Shown here piece by piece: positions 47,555-58,600 of a DNA stretch of 64,000 nt. The notes under the pieces are model-generated. The model saw only the letters and a list, made by a program, of their open reading frames with translations, did not search any database and was not told where the DNA came from. Source of the stretch: Ethanoligenens harbinense YUAN-3 (lineage in GTDB: Bacteria > Bacillota > Clostridia > Oscillospirales > Ethanoligenentaceae); assembly GCF_000178115.2 (NCBI RefSeq), contig NC_014828.1, positions 519,501 to 583,500 on the forward strand. Reading direction: 5' to 3'. Position numbers and translations under genes: made by a program. Numbering within the stretch: position 1 is the stretch's first letter; the number at the start of each line of letters is the position of its first letter.

Positions 47555-50500
47555 TTATCGGCTTTCCTTTTTCCGGCGGCGAAACAGCACCACCACGAAG
47601 GCGCAGGCGCCGACCAGACCACCGGCTGCTGCGACCGGCAACGCAGAAGACTGCGCAGCGCCCGTTTTAGGGTTAGACGCATTGGAATGGGAAGACGCAT
47701 CGTTGGAGGATGTTGTCCCATTTCCGGCCGAAACCGGCACCAGCCCGTTGACCGCATTCTGGAGGCTGCCCGTCAGTTGGTTGACCGCATCCTGCGTGAT
47801 GTTTTCATCCGTCAGCGCTGTCTTGGCCGCTGTCAGTTCCTGACGGAGTGTCTCCGCGCTCGCAGCCGTGTATTTGGTAAGATCCATTTTCGAGGTGGCA
47901 TCGACCAGCTTGGCCAAGTCGGTCTTATCCGCTTTGACACGAACTTTTGCAAGGGCGTTGAGCAAGGCGCTGTCTGCGCTGTCCACCGCGCTCTGCGTCG
48001 CATCGTTCTGCACCAGCAATGCCTGCGCCTGTGCCACGAGATCAGAAATCCCCTGCAAGGTGGCCGGCGCGTAGCTGCCTGCGTTGGCGAGCACCTGGCC
48101 TGCCAGCGAAACGGTGTTGCTCAGCGCCGCCTTGTTGGAAACCGTCACCAGTGCGTTCACCGCGCCCGCCAAATTGCTGTAGGCGGTCTGGATATCGGAC
48201 GCATTATTATCCAGATCGGCAGCTTCGGCCTGTGCGGCGCTCAACGCCGTCTGCAGGCTTTGCCAACTGGCATTGGTGTATTTGCTGCCATCCAGTTTCT
48301 GCACCGTTACAATTAGTGCGTTCAGATCCGTACGGTCCGCGATTTCCTGCAGATTGGTAAGCGCCTGCAGTACCGCGGCTACCGCGTTATCCGCTTCGGT
48401 TTGCACGGCGTTCGGGTCGTCCAACACAGCCTGTGCTGCCGCGACCGCATCGGTCAGCGCCTTCACACGCGCAGGTTTGTCATTGGATGTATCCGTGTTT
48501 TTCGCCAATGTGACGATCTGTTGCAGCGCAGATTTATCTGCCGCAAACACCAGACTGTTTTGGGCTGTCAGCAGTGCGTTGAACGCCTCATTAATGTCTT
48601 CCTGACGCGGGTGACCGGCCAGCACGGTCTGCGCAGCCGTCAATGCATCGCCGAACGGTTTCCAACTGTTCGGCGTATACTTGGTGGAATCCAACTTCTC
48701 CGCATTGGACACCAGCGTGTTCAACTGGGTGCGATCAACCGTCACCACCGCGCTCTGGAACGTGGCCACTGCCGTGTTCAGCGCAGTTACCGCCGCAGCC
48801 ACGTCTTCCGGCGTGGCATTGTCGTCGCTGTTTACGGCGTTTGCGGCATTGATCGCAGACTTCATGGAATCCATGGCGCTTTGCGGGTAATTGCCTTCAT
48901 AGTTGCCGACCACAGCCGCGCCATCCAGCGCCTGCGCACTGGCAATGGCAGACTGCAACGCGGTCTTGTCGGTTTTATGCGCGGTCAGCGTCACGTCGTC
49001 GGTCGTCTCGCCGTTTTGGGAATCATGCACGACGAGATGCATCTTGTTCTTGTCCACCGAGCAGGTCAGGTAAACGGCGTCGTCTTTGTTGGCCTCCTGC
49101 TGATGGGTGACGAAAGCATCCGGTTGCACTGGGTCAATGTCGTAAGTTTTGTCCCCACTGTGGCCGGCTGCGATATAGACCGTACCGTTGTTGCAGTTGG
49201 CCGGATCGGACGTCGCCGGAGTCTTGTCGTAGATGGGGTAGGTGCGACCGTAAGCATGATCGTGGCCGTTGAACACGATGTCCACACCCAGTTCGTCGCA
49301 CACCTGCGGCAACATATCGTAAAACATCGTGGAACCGTCCGACGGGTTCGTATTGAACGTCGGCTGGTGGGTCGCGATCATCTTCCAGGTCTTATGGGAA
49401 GCGTTCATATCCTTGCGCAGCCAATCGAGTTTTTCCTGCATCTGGGTGGTGTCGCCCGTCCAACCCAGAACGGCAATGTGCATGTTGCCGTAATCAACCG
49501 AATAAGTACCGGTTTTATCGCAGTCTGGGCCATTGCTGTTTGGCATGCCGAGGATGGCGGCGGATTTGGTGCCGTCGTCTCCCTGTAGCTCATGGTTGCC
49601 CATGACATGGATAAAGTCCATTGAATCAAAGATCGAATGCGAGCTGAGCATGTTGGCAGTAATATCCATTTCGTTGAAAATGGACTGATCGTCGGTGAAG
49701 TCACCCACATGAAGGGCAAAATCGGATTTGACCGGCGCGTTCTCAATGTCGGTGATGAAGCCGTCGAGTGCGCTGAGTCCCGCCGTATCACTGACCTGCG
49801 TATCACCGAAGACATTGAATGTCAGGTTGGAATCATCGGGCTTCAGGGTGGTGAACGTGCGCACGTCCGACCAGTTCGTGCCGTCGCCTACACGATAGGC
49901 GTAAGTCGTGCCGGCAGTGAGGCCGGTCGCGGTGACTGAATTGAGCGTGACGGCGCTGCTGTCGGCGGTGTAGGTGATGAGCTTGCATGTACCGGTATAA
50001 TCGGCAAAGGCGCTGTCGCCGTTCTTCGCGTAGTCATCCTGCCCGGCCACCTGCATGATGGCTTTTCCCCCGCCCTGCAACGGATTGGTCATCCATGTAA
50101 AGGTTTTTTCAGTCGTCGGGTCCTGCGTGGAACCGGCCAGCAGATTACTGGGCGCGGCGCCCTTCTGCGGATTGAACGACTGCCCGGCGGTCGGGAAACT
50201 GTACGCCGTATCCAACTGCGCCGAAAGCGTGAATTTCTGCGCCGTCTGGGTCGGCACGGCGCTTGAAAGATTGCCGTCCGCGTCGGTTTTGCCGAGATCC
50301 TGCGCGGTGCCGCCCGCAGGCGTGAACGTCACATCCGCACCGGCAGCCGGTTTACCGTCCGCCGTGGTAACGGTGAGCTGCCCATCCGCCCCCACGACCA
50401 TCTGCCCGAGAGAGACATTCAAGCTGGACGAAACCGGTATGGCTCCCGCGGTGCAGGAAAACGTGGCGTTAAAAGTGCCGCCCTGTGCAGCGGTGAAAGT

Positions 50501-53092
50501 AGCCGCGCCGCTGGTAACGCTGTAGGGGATGGTGCCGCCCTGTGCGGTGCCGGCCGGCACGGCAACATGGATGGTCGCCAGCGTGCCGGAGCCCTTGGCC
50601 GCGCCGCTGTTTTTGATGTTCAGTGTCACGTTGCCGGTGGAGACATCGTATTGGTAGGTGCTGCCCGCGGCGCTACCGGCAAAGTCCACGCCCGTCACCG
50701 GAAATGCCTCGCTGATATTGACGGTAGCCGTGGCGCCGGTCACATTGGACAGATCGTCCGCATTCAGCGTAAACAAATAGGTCCCGCCCAGAGGTGCGCT
50801 CGCGCCCTGTGGATTCAGCGAAATACCGGTGCCGTTGCTTGTTTTTACCGTGAAATAGACATCCTTGTCCGTTTCATTCCCGAAGTTATCCTGAATGGAA
50901 AGGTGCACATGGTGCACACCGTCCGCCCATTGATAACCGGACAAACTGAAAGTACCGTCTTTATCATAGGAATAATGGTCCTGGGCATTGGTATATTCCA
51001 CACCGTCCACCCAAATGCGGTTGCGGTCCCAGTTGATACCGGATTCATTGGGCTCGCTCACGTCGTGGATCGCTGTCGTAATGTTGACGGAAGACGTATT
51101 GTACGTTTTCCCATCCACATTTACCGAGTCGATCACCGGCGCAGTCAAGTCATCTACATTCGCGCCGTAGACCGCGCGGATGTTATCGACATAGATGCTT
51201 CCTTTGGTCATGGGGCCGACAATACCGGACTTGAGGGACATGATGCGGATCATCTGTTTGGGAAATGTCGTAAACGGACCTTGATACGTGCTTGGAATCG
51301 CTGCTTCACAGTATTTCCAGCCGGTCCAGTTGACACCGGACTGCGGCGTGATATCCAAAGGCTTGACGCTTCCGTTTTTATCGTAAACATACATGCGCAA
51401 CCAATACCCCTGCGCTTCGGGAGTCGCATAGACCCACATGCCGATTGCCGTCGGTGTGCCCGGAACAGGCACGCTGGTTGCCGGGCCGGCATAATCCCCG
51501 AGCGTGGTGGATTTCTGTGCGTTCGTATTGTCAAAGTCAATGCGCAGGGACTGCTGACCAAAGCGGACCGGATCATTCGGATATTTTGCAAGGGATATGC
51601 TGCACTGCTCGCCCCTGCCGGCGGTAGAAGTGCTCCAGTCGTCAAGATTCCCTTCAAAATCATACAGGACGACCGGGAGCTGGCCCACCTTGAGATTGAT
51701 AGAAGCCGTAAGATTTGTGCCGCTGAACTGTGCCGTGACCGTGCCGGAAGCGGACTGTCCGCCTGCGTGGAAGATATTGGAATCATCTATGGTACCCATC
51801 GCCGTGTTATAGGTCCACTGGATATCACCACTGTGCAGTGTAACCGTACGTCCCTTGTAGGTGGCGGTCAACCCCAAATCCTGCTGGGCATTGAACTTCA
51901 GGCTTAGCTCCGACTGCAAAAACTGCAAGCTGTCCGGAACGGCGACCTCTGCCCATGCGCTGCCTACTACTTTCCCATTCGAGGAAAGCTGAACCTGGAA
52001 CTGCCCCGTTTTTCCGCCGGATACAAATTTGCCCGTCTGGTCGATACTTCCGTAACTGGGGTCGGAAAGCGACCAAGACAAACCACCCGGCAACTGTGCC
52101 GGCGCACCGGAGGCATCCACACCTTTGGCGGCAAACTGCACGGTTGCACCAGGCGTATAGGTCTGATCGCCAGGTGTGATAGCTGCTGAAGCAAACTGTC
52201 CATCTGACACAGCGTTGGAAACAATCAGCCAGGAATTGGCCACGGTGCGTTCGTTGCCATCCGACGGGCTGTTTTTCACCGTCAGATCAGTATCTCCCGG
52301 TGTGCGGCTGGCAAAGGTGGAGGAACCACCGCCATCCAAATTGGCGGCCTGCACGGCACCGTCATCCAGCATTAGTTGGGATAGATCCGTCAGCGTAATA
52401 CCTTCGGAATAAGGGCTTTGCCGGCCGTCAATTACAATGAAGAACACGCTGCCGTCCGCGCGGATGCCTACGGCAGTACGTGGTTCGAGATCTGTGCTGC
52501 TGCCGACGGTTTTTCCGTTTACCACCAAAAGCTGGTTGCTGCTCATTGCTTCTTGAAGGTCGCCTTTGATCTGATTATACGTACTAGCATCTCCGATAAC
52601 GGCCATACCGTCCTTTTTTATGCCAAAAAAGCCACTGGAATTGTTGCTGGCGTGCAGTTCAACGCCATCTTTTACAATGAGACTGACCGGTTCGCCGGTG
52701 GACATATCATAAAAATCCCCGTTGACGGCGGCCACAATGTTTTTCCCGTTTTTTTCTGCGGCAGAAGCTTGGTCGCGCACGGTCTGCATCCCGTAAGATG
52801 TGCCGTCGTTTGGCATGCCCACGACCAGCGACGCATTTTTGTTTGACAAATCAACATCTGCTTCATAGCAGGCAACGCGGTTGTTGTCCCCTTTATTTAT
52901 ATATGTAAATGTTTTCTGTCCAACATCGGGGGATATTGTTGTCTTTGTTTCATCAATAATCGACTTAAATACAGATGACTGAATATCAACCGGGCCCAGT
53001 GCATATACGTCTACCGATGATAGAATCTGCGCAGCGCATATGCTAATTGCGACCGCCGCTGCGGCCAATTTTCTCTTTACTCTTTTTTTCAT
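47555..53092 (-). CDS. Giant cell-wall-anchored protein: phosphodiester glycosidase plus metallophosphatase
   Basis: 1,845 residues from MKKRVKRKLAAAAVAISICA; the preceding 61 codons look non-coding and AAGAAGGAAAACATTGG lies before ATG 53092. After a signal peptide comes a NAGPA-type phosphodiester glycosidase (about 100-300, AANLDGGGSSTFASR). Ig-like and galactose-binding-like modules follow (about 310-745, DFEGNLDDWSTSTAGRGEQ), then a cohesin-like module (about 755-870). Next are a purple-acid-phosphatase N-domain and metallophosphatase (about 995-1290; FNVFGDTQVS, HVGDFTDDQS, VMGNHELQGDD, FNGHDHAYGRTYP). FIVAR-like helical repeats (about 1377-1785) end in the NPKTG sorting signal with a membrane helix and basic tail. 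Probably a surface enzyme for phosphate-containing glycans. Confidence 0.85.
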   Translation of the reverse strand: MKKRVKRKLAAAAVAISICAAQILSSVDVYALGPVDIQSSVFKSIIDETKTTISPDVGQKTFTYINKGDNNRVACYEADVDLSNKNASLVVGMPNDGTSYGMQTVRDQASAAEKNGKNIVAAVNGDFYDMSTGEPVSLIVKDGVELHASNNSSGFFGIKKDGMAVIGDASTYNQIKGDLQEAMSSNQLLVVNGKTVGSSTDLEPRTAVGIRADGSVFFIVIDGRQSPYSEGITLTDLSQLMLDDGAVQAANLDGGGSSTFASRTPGDTDLTVKNSPSDGNERTVANSWLIVSNAVSDGQFASAAITPGDQTYTPGATVQFAAKGVDASGAPAQLPGGLSWSLSDPSYGSIDQTGKFVSGGKTGQFQVQLSSNGKVVGSAWAEVAVPDSLQFLQSELSLKFNAQQDLGLTATYKGRTVTLHSGDIQWTYNTAMGTIDDSNIFHAGGQSASGTVTAQFSGTNLTASINLKVGQLPVVLYDFEGNLDDWSTSTAGRGEQCSISLAKYPNDPVRFGQQSLRIDFDNTNAQKSTTLGDYAGPATSVPVPGTPTAIGMWVYATPEAQGYWLRMYVYDKNGSVKPLDITPQSGVNWTGWKYCEAAIPSTYQGPFTTFPKQMIRIMSLKSGIVGPMTKGSIYVDNIRAVYGANVDDLTAPVIDSVNVDGKTYNTSSVNITTAIHDVSEPNESGINWDRNRIWVDGVEYTNAQDHYSYDKDGTFSLSGYQWADGVHHVHLSIQDNFGNETDKDVYFTVKTSNGTGISLNPQGASAPLGGTYLFTLNADDLSNVTGATATVNISEAFPVTGVDFAGSAAGSTYQYDVSTGNVTLNIKNSGAAKGSGTLATIHVAVPAGTAQGGTIPYSVTSGAATFTAAQGGTFNATFSCTAGAIPVSSSLNVSLGQMVVGADGQLTVTTADGKPAAGADVTFTPAGGTAQDLGKTDADGNLSSAVPTQTAQKFTLSAQLDTAYSFPTAGQSFNPQKGAAPSNLLAGSTQDPTTEKTFTWMTNPLQGGGKAIMQVAGQDDYAKNGDSAFADYTGTCKLITYTADSSAVTLNSVTATGLTAGTTYAYRVGDGTNWSDVRTFTTLKPDDSNLTFNVFGDTQVSDTAGLSALDGFITDIENAPVKSDFALHVGDFTDDQSIFNEMDITANMLSSHSIFDSMDFIHVMGNHELQGDDGTKSAAILGMPNSNGPDCDKTGTYSVDYGNMHIAVLGWTGDTTQMQEKLDWLRKDMNASHKTWKMIATHQPTFNTNPSDGSTMFYDMLPQVCDELGVDIVFNGHDHAYGRTYPIYDKTPATSDPANCNNGTVYIAAGHSGDKTYDIDPVQPDAFVTHQQEANKDDAVYLTCSVDKNKMHLVVHDSQNGETTDDVTLTAHKTDKTALQSAIASAQALDGAAVVGNYEGNYPQSAMDSMKSAINAANAVNSDDNATPEDVAAAVTALNTAVATFQSAVVTVDRTQLNTLVSNAEKLDSTKYTPNSWKPFGDALTAAQTVLAGHPRQEDINEAFNALLTAQNSLVFAADKSALQQIVTLAKNTDTSNDKPARVKALTDAVAAAQAVLDDPNAVQTEADNAVAAVLQALTNLQEIADRTDLNALIVTVQKLDGSKYTNASWQSLQTALSAAQAEAADLDNNASDIQTAYSNLAGAVNALVTVSNKAALSNTVSLAGQVLANAGSYAPATLQGISDLVAQAQALLVQNDATQSAVDSADSALLNALAKVRVKADKTDLAKLVDATSKMDLTKYTAASAETLRQELTAAKTALTDENITQDAVNQLTGSLQNAVNGLVPVSAGNGTTSSNDASSHSNASNPKTGAAQSSALPVAAAGGLVGACAFVVVLFRRRKKESR

Positions 53093-53745
53093 TCCAATGT
53101 TTTCCTTCTTCCCCAAATCAAAGATTTTTGTTTGCTCTACGTCCTTAAACAGAGCTTTTTCAGACGTAAAATAGATTATTGAAACACTTTTATTTTTACA
53201 CCAATCCAAACCGATTGCTACCCAATGTATGTAAAATTTACGTATCCGCAAACAGGCTGAGGGATGCACAGGCAAAAGGCAGTAAAGCGGTCAAACTATA
53301 ATGAGGATGGCTGGCAGATTATTGCATGGATGCGAGATCCAATGAGAAGCACTCCAGATCATGCTCCCCCTTATTACAAAGAATAAGCACAGACACCGCC
53401 ATTCTTCGGCAAGTGCCTGTGCTTATATAATGCCAATAAGATACTGCTTTCTTCGCAGCGTGTAAACATGATGAAAAAATCAACAGAAGTATGGATTAAG
53501 CATTACGCATTCAACATCAAAGAGGAATTTGTTTGCGGAATTATCTGATTATATAATAACATCTTTTAATTGTTATGAGATAATCCAAATATCGTTCACC
53601 TGTTTGGTATGATTTATCTAATTGCATATAATCCATTCCGTTGCTAAAAGCGTAGACACATACAAAAAACATTATCTATAATAAATGTGAGCAAACGGAA
53701 ATAATGGGAATGTCATGTCAAACAATGGATAATGAGGGGATATAC
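53093..53745. other. Intergenic stretch with one strong hairpin
   Basis: No convincing gene. ATAAGCACAG (53383-53392) and CTGTGCTTAT (53417-53426) form a perfect stem, probably a terminator or scar; the flanks lack a long T run. The rest is AT-rich and should hold the promoter of the giant surface protein gene (minus strand) and the end of the small membrane ORF. Confidence 0.5.
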
Positions 53746-54327
53746 CTATCCTTCTTTCCCTGGCTTTTGATTCGTAAATTTTTTGAGAACAAAATACGCC
53801 AATGAAATTAATATTGTAATGACTGTGGCTGAATAGAAACCGATTCTAAAATCTTTTACCCAAAGACTGACGACGGAAAGGATACAGATCAGAAATATTG
53901 TTACATAACAACCAATACTGCCAAAAATGAGCGGTGAGGAAAAGCGCTCCTCCCCGTGCCGATGCTTTAACCAAAGAAGATAGACGATAAGGTTGATCGT
54001 CCAATTAAAGAAAGAGAAATAGGAGCAGGATGAGATTGGGTAATTAAACAGTTTGAAACTTAAAAAGAAAGATATTTCCACAATAATCAATGAAAATACA
54101 CCTGTTGCAAACCAAGCATTTTGATAAAATCGGTTCTTAGTTTTTCGCCTGAAAGCAGCAGGTGCCTCCTTGGTATTCGAAAGAGATGTCAACAGCAGGT
54201 TGCTTCCAAAATATGCCCCGAGCATAACAGAAAAGGCGGATTGTTGCGCTGCCATACTCCAAAAAGAAGTTGCGGACGCTATACATATTGACGAGTTCCA
54301 GTCAGCCACGCTTGTAACCGTCCTCAA
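53746..54327 (-). pseudogene. Membrane protein fragment, amino acid permease-like, fused to conjugation-gene debris
   Basis: 193 codons. The first 30 residues are an out-of-frame reading of the VirD4/TraG fragment next to it, so the ATG 54327 is not a real start. From about residue 30 (AFSVMLGAYFGSNLLLTSL, SNTKEAPAAFRRKTKNRFYQ) four membrane helices follow, ending LISLAYFVLKKFTNQKPG. Helix spacing and the KEAPAAF phrase resemble the second half of APC-type permeases. It is most likely the 3' part of a truncated transporter gene; the family is uncertain. Confidence 0.4.
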
Positions 54328-54795
54328 TCATGAGGATAATAAGAGCTGTCAGCAGTGTTCGGGCACTGTTTGGCCAAACCGGATCGGGCTGCGGATTATC
54401 CGTAAGAATCTGTGCCAGCTCTTTAATCAACTCGATTGAACCGAAATAATCCTCGTCGCCGACTTTTGCTTCCTCCAGACATCTTTTCTTGATTGTGGGA
54501 GAAGGTTTCGCTTAGAGCTGCGTTTCGGATTATCCAAACAGCCACAACATAGCCTTTATCTTTCAAAATGTATACCAACTTTCAAAGTCTTCACCTTTTA
54601 AGTCGAACACCAGAAAGGATTCCCGATTGCGGCCTTGACCGGCCAAGCGGATGGTGTTTAAGATGATGCGCATATCTTTGCCGCTTCGGGTCGTACCAAT
54701 AACCAGTGCACGGATCGCCTGCTTGTTCACAAAATCGAAAGAATCACTCTCGCCCACGAGCTTGGGCATGTAAGCCAACCCGGACGCTATTGTGA
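54290..54795 (-). pseudogene. VirD4/TraG-type coupling protein fragment, several frameshifts
   Basis: Pieces in different minus-strand frames line up with conjugative coupling proteins. KQAIRALVIGTTRSGKDMRI (Walker A) and SFLVFDLKGEDFE (Walker B) lie in 54563-54740. ILKDKGYVVAVWIIRNAALS follows, then EEAKVGDEDYFGSIELIKEL and LLTALIILMIEDGYKRGWLE nearer 54330. At least two frame changes separate them. This is a broken remnant of a conjugation module. Confidence 0.6.
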
Positions 54796-55434
54796 TAGGG
54801 AATGCCGTTCCTGGATTATTGACAAGGCGATACGGGAAAGAGTGCAGAAACGTCTTATGGAAAACGAAAAAAACGGTGCAAAAAACCGTGTAAACCGGAA
54901 ACATCTTCTCTCTGGGCTGATTCGCTGCCGGAAATGCGGTGCGCGTGGGGCGGCGTCACCATCAGTTCAAAAGGCTATGGACACAGCTACTTATACTTGC
55001 CTGAACAAAAGAAGGCTCCACACCTACGCGCCAAAAACATGGCCGTCGCAGACATAGAACCTTTGTTTGTAAACTGCCTAAAAAACGAAATTCTAAACGG
55101 CAAACTCATTAAAAACACGGCGGACGCGATCCTACAGGCCTGCAAAGATGACGGTGTGGGCAAGGCCAACGCTATCAGGCCGGAAATCTCCGCAACTGGG
55201 AAAAAGATTGAAAACCTGATGCATACGCTGGAAGACGGATTGGATAATGACATGGTACGCAACCGGATCATCGGGCACCAGGCACACCTGAAGATTCTGC
55301 GAGATCGTCCGGTCGCGGCACAACCGGCTCCAACCGTTACATGCGAGAAACTGATTGAGAAGCTTTCCCGCGACCGTAACCTTCTGCTGTCCGATCCGCT
55401 TATATCCGGCAGGCGCTTCGGAAATGTATTGTAA
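54796..55434 (+). pseudogene. Serine recombinase C-terminal fragment, frameshifted
   Basis: The plus strand reads RSWIIDKAIRERVQKRLMEN, NRKHLLSGLIRCRKCGA (first half of the zinc ribbon). It then changes frame and continues YLYLPEQKKAPHLRAKNMAV, ADIEPLFVNCLKNEILNGKL and a coiled coil to TAA 55432. The paired Cys and following helices match the large serine recombinase C-terminal part; the catalytic N-terminus is absent. It joins the TraG fragment head to head near 54795. Confidence 0.65.
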
Positions 55435-55500
55435 ATATTCTGATCAATGATGAAGCGGTTGAAATCAATACCGTCAGCAACCACCTTGCGAATAGAGCAA

Positions 55501-55528
55501 TCCCCGGCAGACTTTAGTCTGCCGGGGA
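55501..55528. terminator. Perfect 13-pair hairpin after the recombinase remnant
   Basis: TCCCCGGCAGACT (55501-55513) and AGTCTGCCGGGGA (55516-55528) with a two-base loop, followed by TTT. It is the strongest hairpin in the window and may terminate transcription from either side. Such sequences are also often repeated in genomes. Confidence 0.65.
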
Positions 55529-55636
55529 TTTGAACCCGTAAATACGGCTGGTTTCGGGAGTGCGCGACATATTTTACCTAAAATACTTTTCAAATTTCAT
55601 AACAAAGCTTAATAATGGATTGCGATATGCTTGTTG

Positions 55637-58600
55637 TCAGCGTCTTTTTGCTTTTTTCTTAATAAGCACTGAGAATGCGGTAATGCCAATCGCCGTTCCG
55701 GCCAGAATCAAGCTTAATATCACCATATACCAATTCATTCTCTCATCACCAGTTTGGGGATTCACAATAGCTGCTTGGGAATTTGAAGAGCTCATCTGAT
55801 TGCTTTCAGGAGTAGAAGTCGAAATACCCCCATAAGTCCCTGTACTGGAATTGGAGCTGCTGGAATCTGCGGAAAACAATGCCGTAACCCTGATGTCGCC
55901 TGTCACTTTTTTGTCTTGCCTTGTAGCAGAGATAAATCCATCGCTCCATTTCACGAAATGATAACCGGCATTGGCAATGGCCGCAACCGATGTCCCGTCG
56001 GCTCCCTGAGAAACGGTCTGCTTCGCGCTTCCCGAAACGGTGCCTCCGGCTCCGGCCGCATAAACAAGGCTATACGTCGTGGATGACGGAGGAATGTTGG
56101 TCGTACCAAGCAGTTGATCATAATTTCCATCATTTTTGCTTGAAACAAATACCTGGACTGCTCCGGTACTGTCTCCCGTTTTGTCTTTAATCAAAATGCT
56201 TGTTTTATCGGTGGAAACGGTTTGCGTGGTATTTTCTCCATCTGGTTCACGAACGGTTCCCACTGTTAAATTTTGAAGATGGGGAGAACTGACGATTACC
56301 CCCTGCGCATTTTGTGAAATGCTGACGTTCGCGCCACTGTTTGAGCTGACTTGAATATTTCCATCCGATGTTGGATCGGGGACCGAAGCCGTGTATGAGA
56401 ACGAACTGCCGTTGATGTCCACCGCATTATTCGATTTAAATACCATGTCGGCCGCGCCCGTTTCATTTACGGAAGCAAAACTGTTATGGTCTAGCGCCGA
56501 AACTTTCATGGCCTTCCCCTCGGGTGTGACCGTATACGTGCCTGCCGTCGAAAAATGATACCGCATTTCTCCGCCAACACCATCACTGAGCGGTACTTCC
56601 GAATCTGGAACCAGACTGCCCGATTGGGCAAAGCTCTGTGCGCGGGTAAATGTGCTGCCAGACGCATCGGATATGCTGAATCCATCAGCAGCACCTAAGT
56701 CAAAATATGTACCGGTCAATGTTTCCGTTTCTCCTGCGCTCGAATTTGTATCTGGGCCGGATACAATATAAGGATTATTGTTATCTTGACCGTCGATGTC
56801 AATAAAACGTAGCGCGTCTGTGTCCATATATCCAATTTCATTCCAATTAGATGCATTAATAGTTAGCGGATCATCGGAAAACTGGTAGGACATAAAATCA
56901 TCGGCAATTTTCAACGTTTCAAATTTGGTTGTGTCATTTGGGTCAATAATTTCCAATTCGTGGTATCCATCGGAGTCTTTCAAATATCCATTACAAATAA
57001 TGGCATGATTGTCAGGTTGTCCATTGCTAATTTGACCAACCTGCAGCACAAAAGGCATTCCACCCGAGGCGACGGCTTTAGCTTTTTGAACAATGCTTCC
57101 CATCACGGACTGACTTATCTGTTCTGTATCTCCCGTCAGTTTAGGATTGACTGCATTCACTATTTTATCAGAAATTGCTGGAATGTATTGAGAAAGATGA
57201 TAATAATTTATAAGATCTCGAACATGGGAATCATTTTTTGGTTTATTCAAATCGGAAAAATTTGACACATTCGGATTGTAGCTATCAAAGTTTTGTATGT
57301 TAATATTGCCCAACTTTGAAAGAATCATCGCAGAACTCATTCCAAAGCAGGATCCTCCCCATGCCGAATTTCTCTCATTAAGTAGATCATTTACCACAGA
57401 AGAATAATCGTTGTCATTTGTATATTTATCTTCTACACACTCAACCAGTTTATTAAATAAATGATCACTTATCGTATAGTTTGAAACATCTGAAGTGTTA
57501 AAGAAATCATTATAATTATTTGTAAACGTACTAGTATCGGTTCCTAAGATAAGAGCCTTAGATACAAAGGATTCAATTTTAACTGTATATGTGGCCGCTT
57601 TTCCTACATATATGACGGTGAGAGTTTCGGAATCCTTTGGTGCGGAGCTGTCAAACCCAGAAATATTTGCAGATGTGATCGGCTCGACTTTCGTGCTGCC
57701 GTCGCTATAGGTACCCGTTACCACCAGACCGGTGATATCAAGGGATTCTCCCACCACATAGCTGGTTTTTCCCGGCGGTGTTGTAATAGCGATGCTTTCC
57801 AGCGTTACCGGAGCTTCCGCAATTGGTTTAAATGTTCTTCCGTATTCCGCGGCGTAATCTTTTGCGGTCGAAGGATCATACCCGTAAATGACCGCACTGG
57901 CAGGGAGCGTGACACCAACATTGTCCTTATATCCGGATTGCCCTTCGCCGATTGTCGTCGTTGCGGATTCAAACGTAATGGAAGTCAGGCCGCTGCCATC
58001 AAATGCCTCATAATCGACATCTGTAACACTGGACGGGATGATTACGCTTGTAAGTGATTGGCAATCAGCAAATGCCTGCATGCCAATATACGTTAAATGA
58101 GACGAGAATCCAACGCTGGTCAGGCTGGTGCAACCCGAAAAAGACTCTCCTTCAATGCTGGTAACACCCGGAAGATCGATACTTTTCAGATTGGAACAAT
58201 TTTCAAATGAGCCTTCAATAGTGTTTACGCTTGAAGGAATTATAATGTTTGCAAAAGGACACCCTGCAAATGCTAAATTTCCGATGCTGGTCACAGTATC
58301 TGGAATTGTGACACTTTTTAAACCCGCACAGTAATTGAACTCATAGTCTCCAATCTGAGTAGTACCGGGAGCAAGCGTCACGCTGGTCAAATCATCACAG
58401 CCTTCAAAGGCGGAAACGCTTTTGGTAACGCTGGAGGGAACGGTCAGGCTGGCCAAAGTACTCCCTACAAATGCAAAGGCTCCAATGCTGGTTACACTGG
58501 AGGGAATCGTCACGCTGGTAAAACGGCAGCTTGCAAAAGCATAGTCTCCGATACTGGTTACACTGGAAGGAATCGTCACGCTGGTCAGGTTGCAACGGTC

